Source of the DNA: Rhynchopus euleeides
Taxonomy: Eukaryota > Euglenozoa > Diplonemea > Diplonemida > Diplonemidae
DNA length: 64,000 bases
Direction of reading: 5' to 3'
Assembly (NCBI GenBank): GCA_963210315.1
Contig: OY723280.1
Coordinates: 620,001-684,000, forward strand
Shown: positions 10,746 to 22,102 of the stretch, in pieces
Position numbering within the stretch: the stretch's first letter is position 1
Layout: every line of letters starts with the position of its first letter
The notes under the pieces: generated by a model
The model's database searches: none
Seen by the model: only the letters and a program-made list of their open reading frames with translations
What the model was told of the DNA's origin: nothing
Program-made: the position numbers and the translations under genes

Positions 10746-11370
10746 CTATGCCGGGACCCCAAACTCAAGGAGTTCTTGCTGTTCCGGGGTCAGTGAGGGT
10801 GCAGGCGCTTCAGGTGCTGCAGGTGCTGCAGGTTCTTCAGGTGCTGCAGCGCTGGCAGCCTTCGGTGCGGGTTTCGACGCAGTCTTTGCAGGTCTCTTTG
10901 GGGGTGCCCTTTGGCGCGGTGCCTGCTTCAGCTCGTCGGGTGGAAGCATCAACGCATCATTAAGCGGTGCCTGCTTCAGCTCCTCCGGGTGGAAGCGTCA
11001 ACGCATCATTAAGGAAGAAGGAAGCACAGTTGCTACGCTTTTTTGCAGCTGCAGGAAACGACACCATACCCAACAACAATCCCCAGACCGTCGAGGGAGA
11101 GTGGGCGCCTGGATCCCGTGACACAGATCTCTAGTGCCGTTGTGATCCCCTCGGATAACGTCTCCTGGACGTTGTCAGCGGAGGTTGCCTGTGTGGCGGT
11201 GACCTCCGTATACCCCGCGGGATCCAGTGCCAGTAGCGCCTTCTTCAGCTTTTCGTCGACCCCTCGGCCGACGCTCTCCTTGATGTCAAGGGCCACCTTC
11301 AGGGTGGCACCTCGCAGCGCCCTGAAGGCTGTGATCGTATCATCATTCACAATCTCGAGGGTGTTCTACG
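10746..11370 (-). CDS. Possible captured gene within the transposon
   Basis: Two minus-strand open stretches show coding-like composition. The upstream one (about 11370-11110) reads TLEIVNDDTITAFRALRG and onward, helical and charged. The downstream one (about 10990 to a stop at 10746) is rich in Lys, Pro and Ala, ends QELLEFGVPA, and begins with two copies of a segment containing LPPDELKQAP. A join between them is needed, but no donor matching the local GTATGY type is in the right frame, so exon borders are unknown. No family recognised. It lies opposite to the transposase gene and between two copies of a short motif, which suggests capture of host sequence. It may be non-functional. Confidence 0.4.
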
Positions 11371-12341
11371 CGGCTCCTGGAACTCACTTCCTTCTCAGGT
11401 GTTTCTGGGCATGGGGCAACCTTGCCCAGGTGTTTCTGGAGTCCCGCCCCACATGTCGTGCGTTCTTTCGTACGGTGTATAGTGAGTTCTGGCAATAATT
11501 TTTTGCTCGGTCAGCGCAGTGCCTCCAGTCCTGTCTCAGTAGCCACACAGAAAGGGGGACCAAAAAAAACTGGGGGGGGACCAAAAAGCGAGACCCCCCC
11601 CCCAGATTGCGTAGTTTGTGCGTAGTGAAAAAGGGGTAAATCAGGGGCACCAAATAGTAGTACTTATTTTTTTGGGGCTCTGGGGCACGTTGGGCCGTTG
11701 AATAGTAGTACTTACTTTTCACCCTTTTTTTTGGGAAAATTTTCCGTTTTTTTTGAGATTTTCTTTTTGGAGACACACAAATCTGCAAACTTTGGGGCAA
11801 GGAATGGGGACAACGGGGTCTATTGGTGCCACTTAGGGGAACCAGGGTGCACGGGGTCCGTAGAGGGGGGAAGTGACCTACGCTCAAAGATATGTCGTGA
11901 CGAAGGGAATCGGGGCATCCCCCCTCAGACACATACGGACGGGAAACCAGCGAACCCGCAAACTCCTGCGGTCCAGAGGCATCAGAACCACTGCTGAAGA
12001 CCGCAAACCCGGAAACCCGCAAACTCCTGGGGTCCAGAGGCGTCAAAATCACTGCTGAAGAGCGGCGCGCATTAAACGACTCCTCATCTACGGCGTCCGC
12101 AGTCCCTACCACCAACGAGAAGATGTGGACGGATGGCCCCAGACACACCTCACCATAGATGTAGCCTTCGAGGACCAGCTGAGCCCACCCCCCACCCCCC
12201 GCAGCCCCCTTCCCTGACGTTGTTTGACATTCTCTCCTGTTGTGCAGCACTGATCAACACACGCCCGCAAACCCGCAATCCAACTGCCCAGATTTCACCA
12301 TCCACCAACAGAGCCAATAGCTTCGGCTGGTGTCCGACATA

Positions 12342-15300
12342 ATGATGACGTCCGATGCTTTCATGTGCCTCCTGCTGATGGAATGCCTCCTGTTCAAGAT
12401 ATTCGAGGATGGGCCACCGCCATGCGCTCCCCGGCCTTCCTTCAACCAACTGGCCCGGGCCAGGGCACGCTGCAATGGCCCGATTTTTTCATGGCCGAAG
12501 ACACAAGCCAAACCTTCAACCAACCGGTCCGCGCCGAAGACACAAGCCGAACCTTCAACCGACTGCTCCGCGCCGAAGACACAAGCCGAACCTTCAACCG
12601 ACTGCTCCGCGCCGAAGACACAAGCCGAACCTTCAATCGACTGCTCCACGCTGAAGACACAAGCCAAACCTTCAACCGACTGCTCCGCGCCGAAGACACA
12701 AGCCAAACCCATTCCAGTCCTTCGGGGTGGGTGTGAGGCACAGCCGACGGAAGCGCACGGAGGCGGCCCCAAAAGGGCCGAGTTTTTAAAAGGGCATTCC
12801 TCAAAGAATGTCAAGGTGGGGTACTGGCTGACGACGAGCGACGTGGGGAACCTGCTGGTTCACTACCTGCAGCCCGCTGGTGTAGAAGCAGTGTCCCGTG
12901 TCGCCAACCCCCGGTATGATCCGGTGAAAAACCCGGACGGTACTCGTTTTTTTGAGTACTGCCAGTTCGAGAGCATCACAAAAGGGATGAAGCGCTATCC
13001 AGCTAGTCCCCAGGGTGTGGCGTTCTGGGAGACAAAATCGGAGTGGCAGGGTTGTGTGGTGAACACACACAACAACACAGGCCTCCACTGGGTCTTTTGT
13101 GCTTTCCGGGAGGATGAGTGTATCGTGATTGACGACCACGCGATCATTCACGGTTCTCCACTCGCCAAGAGCCTCGAGCAGAAGTTCAGCACTGTCCGTG
13201 TGGTGTTGAGTGGGATGCAGAAGGACGCGTGGTCGTGTGGGATTCAGGCCGTCCGGCATGCAACACACTTTTTCCCCACACGGATTCATCAGCTGTCTTC
13301 AGCTGCTGATATCGAGCGGGAGGTCCAAGAACGCCAGGCACCCTCCAAAGACGATCTCAAATCTGTGCTCCGTGATCTTCGGGAGCTGTTGGCTGCGGAG
13401 ACCGCGTGCGCGATTGTGGTTTCTGCGAGCAACGACGACGCTGGACCGAACGACGACACTACCTCAGAGAACGATGACGCTGACTCAGAGGGCGGCGCTG
13501 GATCGAATGGCAGCTCTGAGAGCACCTGCGACGACGACGACGACGACGACATCGAAAAAGTCTCTGTTCTCGAAGAACTCGAAAAGAACGGCTCTGATGA
13601 CGGGAGTGGGGACAGTGGGGAGGGAAGGGAGGAAGGGAACACGGGTGGGGAAGGGAACACGGGTGGGGATACCGAGAGTGCAACGAAGGGGGAGACCCCT
13701 TCCCCGGATATTGTGCTCTCGGTTGAAAACCTAAAGGAGTTTTTGGGGGGGGAAATTAAGCACTGCAGGGCCCCTTCAAAGGTTGGGGATACAACCCGCC
13801 GGGCCTGCTACACGTCCCACTACAAGCAGGCTGTAGCCTCCTTGTTGTGGGCTGGGCTCCCGGTGATGGAGACCATGCGTGCTTACCTTTTTGCTCCTCC
13901 TACTCCTCCTGGTAACCCTCCTATCCAAGTGAACCGGGACCAGTGTTCGACAACGGCAACTCGTTGGAAGAGAGACTTTCCCAAGGATAAGGCGATGAAG
14001 AGCCTCCCAGCAAATGATGGAAAAACACATGCCAAAAGAAAGGCGGGGGGGGGGAGGTCGTGTTTCTTTCCTGAGGTGGAGGCCCACGTGCTTAAAGAAG
14101 TGGGAGAACGGCGGAAGAACGACTTGCCAACGACGCGCCGCAAAATCAAGGAGCTTGCCATGTCCTTTGTTCCCTTCCCGAAAGGCTTCCAGGCTTCGGT
14201 GGAGTGGATTGACGGTTGGGCCAGGAGAAACAAGTTTCAATTTCGTACTTCGCGCATTGCCAAGCTTTCTCTTGAAAAAGCCCGGGTCCAGTTGCACAGC
14301 TTCTGGTCCACCATCAGACGCCTCTCCATCGGGTCCGAGCTGCTGCACAACCCCTTTGGTACTTTTGACCTGGTTGTGAATGTGGATGAGTCTGCCTTGT
14401 ACAAGAGCTCTACCCGCAGGGACAAACTGTTGTGCTACACCACTGACACCAACATCATGGTCGATACCGATGCTGGCAAAAATAGATTTGCCACGTTGAT
14501 TGGTGCTGTCACGTTCAGTGTGAAAGACAGGACCATTCTTGCGACAAAGCAGTCGATCGTTTTTAAAGGTGCGGGCGAGAGGATAAAGAAGGAGGAGCAT
14601 CAGATTCACAAAGACTCGGGGGTTAACTGTACTTTCCAGAAAACCGGCTGGGTCAAAGAAGCCGAGTGGCGGTGGTGGATTGACAGCGTCTTGGCCCCCA
14701 TTTGCAAAAACAAAAACGTGCTTGTCATTTATGACTCGGCGACAACACACATTGCACCAAAAAATGTTGCGTACTTGCACAGGAAGACGGGGGCGAAGTC
14801 AGCGGTCATTCCAGGTGGGTTGACAGGAACAGTGCAGTACCTTGATGTGCATGCATTTGCACCATTCAAGGCTGCCTTCCACACTCACCTGGAAGGGCTC
14901 AAGGACAAAGCCCGTCTCGAGATGAAGAAATCAACAGCCGAAGGTTTTCGCCAGGATTGTCGCTTCACAGAGAGGTGGTACCGCGAGGCCATGTGCACCT
15001 CTGTTGGAGCTGTTTGGGGAAAGTCGGTGGAAAGTGTGAGGGGGGAGGTGGTAGCCGAGCGCTTGCGGGATATGGGGTACGTGCTGAAGGTGTCGGGTGA
15101 GGAGGACGGGTTCGTGAAGAGCTCCCTTTGTCCGGACCTCACCTTCGCACCAAGCACAGAAACATCCCCTGAGGCTGGTGGTGCGGACCTTGAACCTGGG
15201 TTGGACGGGAAGGCAAAAGAGAGCACAGAGAAGCAGTCCACCCAAAAGAAAGTTGTGTCTCAGCCAACCCAACAGTCAAGCATCTTGGCATGGGCGAAGC

Positions 15301-15488
15301 CGGTTCGTGTGAACTCTCTCACACAGACACAGCCTTCCCAGTCCTCCCAGTCCTCCCAAAAGAAGCGCGCAGCGTCCCCGACCACCCAGACTCCCAACAA
15401 ACACCGCAGGCTCTGCAAAGGGTGTAGGAAGCCTGGGCACAACATGCAGACTTGCCCCAACAAGCCCAAGAACTTGAAGAAGAAGTAA
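12342..15488 (+). CDS. C48-like protease / DDE_1 transposase / zinc-knuckle fusion
   Basis: Predicted 1048 residues from ATG 12342; the same frame is open three more codons to a GTG. Order of parts: (1) residues ~55-125, six copies of a ~13-residue unit like PKTQAEPSTDCSA; (2) ~155-325, a Ulp1/adenain-type cysteine protease fold with the expected order His (GLHWVFC, ~249), Asp (IVIDDH, ~264), Gln (GMQKDAWSCG, ~292) and Cys (~298); (3) an acidic linker with a poly-Asp run; (4) ~480-660, DNA-binding region including a CENP-B-like helix-turn-helix (EWIDGWARRNKF); (5) DDE_1 catalytic core: VNVDESAL, IYDSATTH, QYLDVHAFAPFK, with 36 residues between the second and third Asp; (6) C-terminal CCHC knuckle, CKGCRKPGHNMQTC. 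The DDE_1 core, CAG ends and TA duplication all agree with pogo/Tigger. A C48-type protease in the same chain is unusual. All catalytic residues I can check are present, so the protein may be active. Confidence 0.9.
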   Translation: MMTSDAFMCLLLMECLLFKIFEDGPPPCAPRPSFNQLARARARCNGPIFSWPKTQAKPSTNRSAPKTQAEPSTDCSAPKTQAEPSTDCSAPKTQAEPSIDCSTLKTQAKPSTDCSAPKTQAKPIPVLRGGCEAQPTEAHGGGPKRAEFLKGHSSKNVKVGYWLTTSDVGNLLVHYLQPAGVEAVSRVANPRYDPVKNPDGTRFFEYCQFESITKGMKRYPASPQGVAFWETKSEWQGCVVNTHNNTGLHWVFCAFREDECIVIDDHAIIHGSPLAKSLEQKFSTVRVVLSGMQKDAWSCGIQAVRHATHFFPTRIHQLSSAADIEREVQERQAPSKDDLKSVLRDLRELLAAETACAIVVSASNDDAGPNDDTTSENDDADSEGGAGSNGSSESTCDDDDDDDIEKVSVLEELEKNGSDDGSGDSGEGREEGNTGGEGNTGGDTESATKGETPSPDIVLSVENLKEFLGGEIKHCRAPSKVGDTTRRACYTSHYKQAVASLLWAGLPVMETMRAYLFAPPTPPGNPPIQVNRDQCSTTATRWKRDFPKDKAMKSLPANDGKTHAKRKAGGGRSCFFPEVEAHVLKEVGERRKNDLPTTRRKIKELAMSFVPFPKGFQASVEWIDGWARRNKFQFRTSRIAKLSLEKARVQLHSFWSTIRRLSIGSELLHNPFGTFDLVVNVDESALYKSSTRRDKLLCYTTDTNIMVDTDAGKNRFATLIGAVTFSVKDRTILATKQSIVFKGAGERIKKEEHQIHKDSGVNCTFQKTGWVKEAEWRWWIDSVLAPICKNKNVLVIYDSATTHIAPKNVAYLHRKTGAKSAVIPGGLTGTVQYLDVHAFAPFKAAFHTHLEGLKDKARLEMKKSTAEGFRQDCRFTERWYREAMCTSVGAVWGKSVESVRGEVVAERLRDMGYVLKVSGEEDGFVKSSLCPDLTFAPSTETSPEAGGADLEPGLDGKAKESTEKQSTQKKVVSQPTQQSSILAWAKPVRVNSLTQTQPSQSSQSSQKKRAASPTTQTPNKHRRLCKGCRKPGHNMQTCPNKPKNLKKK

Positions 15489-15957
15489 GTTGGGGCGTGC
15501 TGGTTGTGGCTTGTCTTTTTCACATCTTTTTTTTAAGCATCAACGCACCAACCAACCACCGACAGTGAAGCTGACAGCTCTGATGAACTGTGTATGCTTT
15601 CACTAACTCAACAAGAATGTCAACCAGGGGGGGCACCAGAGGGGGGGGGGGGGGGGCAATACAAATCAAAACGGTACGAAACCAAATGAGGGGCGAGTGG
15701 TAGGACGAGAACAGAGCGGATACTCGACCGGAAGGCAGAAGAAGTGAGAGACGGACGACAGCAGTGACCAGCGCGCCCCTGGTGGACCAAACAGCCCCGC
15801 AGAGCCCCTGCAAACAGCGTTTTTAGGAAAAGTTGAATAGACGTACTAAGTACGTCTATTCGCTCGCAAACTATTTATTAATTTTCTGGCGAGGTCGATT
15901 TAGGCCCGCGCGTTCGCCGAATAGTAGTACTAAGTACGTTTATTTGACCCCCCCCTG

Positions 15958-16240
15958 TAAGGAGTGTTAACACTGAAGGCGAACCCCGCAATTGACTCCC
16001 TCTGACACATACATACACAAGGGTGGGGCGGCAAGCCGGGGCATGATCCATGCAGAGTCTCCCCCTTGAAACACATGGTCACTATGAAAACAGCCCCCGC
16101 GTGAATCCTGTTGTTGAAAATGTCATATCCAACAAACTCTGATTTTCCTTTCCTCTACAAGGCGATTGGGAGATGGTGGGAGATGAAGGAGAAACAGCGT
16201 GAAAACGAGAATTGCGCTGGATGAATGCCTCACATGGCAT
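15958..16240. repeat. Duplicated block, second copy, right part
   Basis: Continues the block interrupted by the transposon and matches 6536-6817. After 16240 the sequence is unique and leads to the 3' end of the PH gene. Confidence 0.85.
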
Positions 16241-16524
16241 GTGTGGTGGGGAAAATACTGCCGCTCACCCACACCCCACACACACACTCGAAGACTTAAG
16301 ACTGTGAGGTATGTCCACCTCCACCTCCCTATTGAGAAACCCCCCGGCAAGCACAAAACCCCCCCCCCCCTCATTTCAAGCAGTAATCGCTCTACCATAC
16401 ACGCGCTCTCTCTCTATAATGGCTGTACACCCAAATCACCCAATACACACACACCCCCTTGACACGGCTGTACTGAGTAATCTCCCCTCCCTCCACTCCC
16501 CCCCCCCCACCCCCCCTCCCAAGT
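16241..16524. other. Intergenic, 3' side of PH-protein gene
   Basis: C-rich and CA-rich low-complexity sequence, including CCCCCC runs near 16370 and 16500. No gene seen. Confidence 0.4.
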
Positions 16525-19500
16525 TCAGATCATCGAAGTGTCAATTCCCGCCACCACCGCATCTCGAGGCTGCCCAACCGCAGCCCCCATCTCCGGGTAT
16601 CCGTAACCAGGGCCGCTCTCTGCCCCGCCGCCCAGGCGGAATATCGCCTCCCCTGCAGCACGGTCCGGATCCCCCCAGCCGCTCTCCCCGTCCTCCAACT
16701 CTCCGTCGTACTCCTCCTCCTCCTCCTCCTCTTCACCCCGCTCTCTCACAGCCCTGTCGGGTGTCGGTCGATCCATTCTTCCCCCTTTTTCTGCACGTGG
16801 GTCGAACCTCGGTTCCCCAACCGGCTCCGCCTTCGGCACATACCCCTGATACTGCGGCGAGGCTGGGAAGGGGAGGGATTCCATAGGAGACGAGGCGTGC
16901 GTCAGGGCCCCCCTCGTGGACCCACCCCCACCACTCCGCGCCGCTGCTGCAGACTGCTGCTTCAGGGCCCGCCGGATGTCGGGGGAGGGGCGTGTCGGTG
17001 GAGCAGACCTGCCTGTCTGCTGGCTGTGCAGCGCGGTGGCTTCACGGAGCGTTGCAACCCACTCTCTCCTCTCCGAACCCCCTTTGCAGGAGAATTTGAC
17101 GGGGGGTGCGTCGGGGGAGATGAGCTCCACCATGAAGAAATTCCCCTCCGCGCCCGATCTCCTGGGGGAGTGCGTGCCGTCCTGCATGTCCTCCACGGGG
17201 GTGACAGACACGACGCCTGACACGGAGAATATGTTTGCAAACCTGCCGCTGTTGGGGTTTTTGCACTGCATCATCCCGTTGAAGAATACAAAATACCTCC
17301 GCTTCCAGGCATGCGGTGTTATGACAGGATTCCCGTTGAAATACAGCCAACCCTCCACCTGGGGATACACTGCGGGCTCCAGGATGTCTACATAATCCTG
17401 CTGCTCCTCCCAAAGATATTCTCCCCTCTTTGCAATAAACCCCGCTGCTGCCGCCGATAGAATCCTCTCTGATACAACTCCCTTCGACACAACTGCATCG
17501 TGCATCCTCCGGAATCCTGCGTCTATCCGTCTGCATGCACTGGAGAGGTGGTGTACCGCCGATTCGCTGTATTTCGCCGGACCTCCCAGCAGCCCCTCGG
17601 CCTCAGCGGAGGCAGTTTTGACATGCGCCAGAAGGGATTTGTAGTGGAGTTCCACATCGGCGTCGGACAGCTTGGAGCAGCTCTCCGCAAACTTCAGAGC
17701 GGCGACCTGCCGCGCCGCCATGCTCTCCAAATCAATCCGGCTCCTCCCGACCTCCTCCACCAGCTGCAGGCTGTCCATCCTCACCCTGACGATGTCGATG
17801 TATTTACAGCTCCCGAGCGACTCCGCCAACACCTTGTTAGACCTGATGAGGCCTCCCGATTTGTTGACCTCAGCTGTGAGCTCCGTTTCGATCTCGGCGT
17901 GCCTCTCCCGGAGGGAGATCAGGTCTGTCTCGAGGGAGATCTTTTCGTTTGAAATCCGGACAAATTCGGAGTGGGTGACGGAGGATGCGTCGACAATACC
18001 TTTCAGGTGCTGCCGGGTGAGGAATGTGATGTCGGAGGCAGCGGCGTCTACTATGCGATGCCTCTCAACCTCCTCCCGTTGGTGTGCGATGTTGAGGAGT
18101 GCGGAGTAGGCGAGAGGGTGCATGGCGCTGTGGAGTGCTGTGGCGCGTGCGTCTGCCTCAGCAGCTATGACCTCGAGCCGTTCCGACTTCTCAACGGTTG
18201 CGAGGCTGGCCAGCAGGAGAGACGTCTTCTCCCCTTTGACGTATTTCGCAGACCACTTCCCCCACCGCGCGGACTCGAGGCGCAGCGACTCCGTCAGCTC
18301 GCCCAGGAGGTGCAGAAAACATGTTCCCTCCTCGTTGGCGACGCTCTGCCGGACGGCCGACTCCGTCACCTCCAGGGACACCACCTGGTGCTCCTGGGTA
18401 GCGGTGACAAACTTCTCTTCGGCAGACTGGCGGATCGTCGATGCGTCCTGTGGGGGGGGGGGGTGTGGGGTGATGTGGCTGCGGGGGGGGGGGGGCCTCG
18501 ACAGATTTGCGGCGGGCAAAGAATAGTATGGCAGTGGGGGGGGTGCCAGCTCGGGGGGTGGGTGTCGGCCCAACAAATGAAACAAGAATGATGGCGTGTG
18601 GGGGCACCCAGGTGGGGTGGACCCCATCTCTGCCCAGATTCTTTTTTTGCATACGTCGACAAACTTTTTCCGTTCCTGCTCCAGGGCTTCCTGCAAGCGC
18701 TGCCCGTCATCCTTCGTTTTCTGCAGCTCCCGCTCCAGGCCAGCATATGCCTCGGTGTCGAGTTTCAGCAGCTTGCGGAGCTCAGGGTCGGACACCTCGG
18801 CGTCGAGCACAGCAGAGTCGTTCAGAATATTGGGGCAGAGCTCCAGGATGTACTTCTTCAGCAGCGCCTCCGTTTCCCAGCAGTCCACAAAATGCACCCT
18901 GTGTGTTGTGTGCAGGGGTGCAGGGGGGGGGGGGGGGGGGGGGGAGGTGATCGAGACAAGCCGCATGACGGGGCATACGGGGTTCTGGAAACACTGAACA
19001 ACACCCTCTCCACTACACCCAAGCAGCATTCTCTCTCCACACAACAAGCCTGCCCCAGCCACCCCACCACGCCCTTCTCAGAGGCTGGCCTGAGCCCAAT
19101 GAAAGACGCTCGCTCTGAACATACACTTTGTTTGAGAAGGTGATTGCCACCTTGCGCCTGTCCCGGAATGTAGTGAACCTTGTGATCCGCTCACCGGAGG
19201 CGACGAACTCAACCTTGCCGTCGACAAACTGGCAGATGTAGAACGCCGTGTCGGTGATGACCAGAGCTGCGGGTCGCATCACCTTCAGCTCCGACGTCAC
19301 AATCTCCACCTGGATGGACAGCTTCAATATGGTGTCACTGTTGAGGGTCAGCTGCGCAGACTGCAGCGTATGACCCCACATCAACCTGTCGTCGGGATGC
19401 CGACGCTCCCCCCCTCCGACCGCCGCCTCAGACACCGCAGAGGTCAGCGAGGCAAATCTCGGCTGCGTCTCCACCTTCATCAGGCTGCTGTCGGGGCTAT

Positions 19501-21055
19501 CCGCTGGAAGCGCAGACTGCACCCCGAGAGCGGATTCCACCATGCGCACCCTGTCCACAACATTCTGCCGGATCTGCGCAACCTTTCCTGAGAGAGTCCG
19601 GATGCGCTGGAGGTCCTCCTCGGAGAGCATGCTGTTCTCCGACACCGGGCGGAACAGATCTGTGTTCGCCTCAAACGCGGCGGTGAATTCGTTGTGCAGC
19701 TCCGCAATCTCCGTGTCAACGTCCTTTATAATACGCAGCTGCTCGGCAGACTTCGGCTGGCAGTTCTTTTTATAATACTCCCAGACGCGGAGGCAGTGCT
19801 GGCAGGCCGTCCCCAGCAGCGCCTGCTCCACCAAAGTCCCCCCAACCTCCTTGCTGGACGTCGCCTGCGTTTTCGGCTGCGGCTCCCACTGCTGCGCCGG
19901 GGTGAGCAGGGCCCACCCATGCGGCAGCTGGTGCGGCAGCCTCCCCTCTGCGAGCTGTGCCGAGCAGAGCGTCACCTCGCCTGCCTCCGCAGCAACCCTG
20001 TCGCTCACAACCCACCGCCCCGACTTGTGCAGGTAGATCACATTCCCCACAGGGGTCGACCAGACGTGCCGCCGGCCCGCGCTTGGTTGGAGCTTCCCAC
20101 CCGCAGCAGCAGCGGCACCCCCGCCACGCGGTGTGCTGGCGGGTTGCGCTGTGCAGGCGATCTCCTCAGGAAGCGCCGAAGGGCTGTAGCTGTACATCCC
20201 GGTGAGCTCCGGCTTGGAAACGGAGACAAACCACAGCGTTTCCGGCGCATTGAGAGGGGTTGAGAGGGCATTCCCGTGGGCGCTCTTATCCCCCGTGAGG
20301 TTGGCGGCCTTTTGGAGCTTCTTCTTCTTCGGTGCATCGCCGATGGGGAGTTCGGCACCCGTCTTCTCGTTGTAGGCAGACTGCAGGAGGGTTTTGAGGT
20401 TGGACACAGCCTCATCCGCAGTGGTGGGGCATGTGTCGTCGCTCAGGGTGAGCAGCACGTCCGGCGGGTCGGCCTTCGCGATGAGGACTGTGACCTCCTT
20501 CCGCTTCTTCAGGGGGGATGTGAAGCGGCGCGTCTCGCGCTGCTGCAGCTCAACCCCGCGGATCGACCCGACGTCACACGTCATCACGATCGCGAGTTTG
20601 CGGGGGGACCTGCCCCCAGCTCCGCTGTCGGAGCCTCCAGGCGAAGGCGCGTCGCCTGAATCCGCACCCCTGCGGGCAGGGCTTCCGCCGGCGTTCTTCT
20701 TTTTAGACTTCTTGTTCCCCATATCCTGCCCGAGGAAGAAGGTGCCCCCATAGATCCCCACGACGCGGGGCATGAGGTGCTCCTTCTTCGTCTCGGGGTT
20801 GCACACCCGCTGCTCGCATCTGCATAGGAAGTCGACCGGCCTGTTCAGCAGCGCATGCAGATCGCTGTCGATGGTCGCAGGAGGCCCTGCACCACCCTGC
20901 CCTCCCCGCGTGGGCGAAGGGTTCCCGCCAGCACCCTGGGGCGATACCGGCGAGGCTGCTGCAGCGGCACCTCCTGGCACTGCTTGCGGGCTGGAGCCGC
21001 CCTGCCCGGCGGCCCCGGCGGCAGCTGCCGGGTTCGGAGTGGTGGGTGCGCTCAT
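16525..21055 (-). CDS. PH-domain coiled-coil protein, 3 exons, 1365 aa
   Basis: Exons 21055-19125, 18898-18655 and 18447-16525 join in frame (643 codons + 2 nt; 244 nt; 641 codons with stop). Introns start GTATGT (19124) and GTATGC (18654) and end CACACAG and CCCACAG after long C tracts. Joined across intron 1 the text reads FSNKVVHFVDCWETEA, a continuous domain. Residues ~1-130 are Ala/Gly/Pro/Ser-rich with a basic GNKKSKKKN. ~575-670 resembles a PH-like module (ALVITDTAFYICQF). ~680-1050 is coiled coil. ~1087-1200 is a clear PH domain (VEGWLYFNG, WKRRYFVFFNG, final Trp in REWVATL). The tail is acidic (poly-Glu) and Pro/Gly-rich. PH domains bind phosphoinositides or proteins, so a membrane-linked scaffold is likely; the precise family is not recognised. 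ATG 21055 follows a short UTR and is the first in frame. Confidence 0.85.
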
Positions 21056-22094
21056 GGTGCCCCCGCCTCGCTACCGGTCGTCAGTAGGGGTGTAGGGGGT
21101 GCGTCTGTGCATTCAGGCAGGAGACATGCGTGTGTAGCCCGGGCTTGCTGGGGGGGCGAGCCTCAGTCCTCCCCGGTTGTGTGTATGGGGGGGGTGTGCT
21201 GTGAGGGTGGGTGGTGAGGGCCGCCTTCTCTACCACAACAGGAATCTCCACCTGGCAGCAAGCCAGGGGCAGAGAATCAAGACGGGGGCGAGAGGGGTCG
21301 GAGTGGGGTGTGGGGTGTTGGGGTGCGGCTTTCTTTCGACGACGGTATGCCTGTCACTGTTTTGGAGTCTAGGGGGGGGTGGAGGCCTCAAAGCAACGCC
21401 CGGATGACATCATCCAGATGTTTGTCGTTGCATGGAGGGGGCGGTGACCTCTGCTCTGTGTATCTCAAGGCAAGAGGTGCAACCCCCCGTCAGGTTGCTC
21501 CAACTCCCTCTTTGTGTCGGGAAAGCGGGTCGTGTGATTTTCTTCGGTATATTTTATCGACAGCGCACATCTGCTCTGTTTTATGTGTCAACCTGGCCTT
21601 CACACAACAATGCCATTCTCCACTCCGCCCCACCCACCCCCATCCCCCTGTTGCTTTCAAGCCCCACTCTCTCATGGACACGCCATTATGTTTGCTGCCA
21701 GAAGGTCGTTATCAAAGTTTACTGCTGTCCTTACGCCATCCCCCCCCCTCACAGCCTCGCACAAAATGCTCTTTTGGAAAAAAGAGGACAAAAACTCACT
21801 CACCGCAGGACCCCCGTGCCGCGTCAATCACAGCACCGCTGGGGTTGGGGGTAGGGCTGGGTTGGGGCAGGGGATGGGGTGCGACTGGAGGTAGAGGTGT
21901 TTGCACCGCATCCCCTGCCACCACCAGCAGCACCACACACCCGCCTGCATCATCACGCTCGTGGCGTGTGGAATAGGGGGTATTTGAGCAGCAGGCTGCG
22001 CAGAAAGAGGAAGGGGGGGGGGGGGTTTGTCGAAAGACGAGAAAGGATAAATTAAAGTGCAACGGAAAAGGTAGGGAAAAAAAAACCCCCCCCA
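21056..22094. other. Intergenic between PH gene and tandem elements
   Basis: Mixed sequence with G/C runs; 5' region of the PH gene. No coding frame stands out. Confidence 0.4.
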
Positions 22095-22102
22095 CCCACG
22101 AC

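Larger units (their letters stand above)
10597..15957 (+). mobile_element. Pogo-like DNA transposon, complete, TA TSD
   Basis: A 5361-bp element. Terminal inverted repeats read CAGGGGGGGGTCAAATAAAC from both ends, continuing ACGTACTTAGT on the left and the same with one change on the right. TA flanks both ends (10595-10596, 15958-15959), and the unoccupied site is at 6536-6537. Subterminal motifs of the type GAATAGTAGTACTTA occur near 10630, 11655 and 11698, and inverted near 15830-15940; they are candidate transposase binding sites. One long ORF (12342-15488, plus strand) encodes the transposase. A possible second gene lies at 10746-11370 on the other strand, between two copies of a motif containing GTAGTTTGTGCGTAGTGAAA (10674-10700, 11606-11634). 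The complete TIRs and long ORF suggest recent activity. Confidence 0.92.

Noticed and set aside
11384-12250. 288-codon minus-strand frame in the pogo-like element
   Set aside because: Crosses subterminal repeats, low-complexity, no domain, no similarity to the cargo stretches.
18448-18654. In-frame intron of the PH gene as coding sequence
   Set aside because: Open by chance and Pro/His-rich; GTATGC...CCCACAG borders and clean coiled-coil continuity after removal support an intron.
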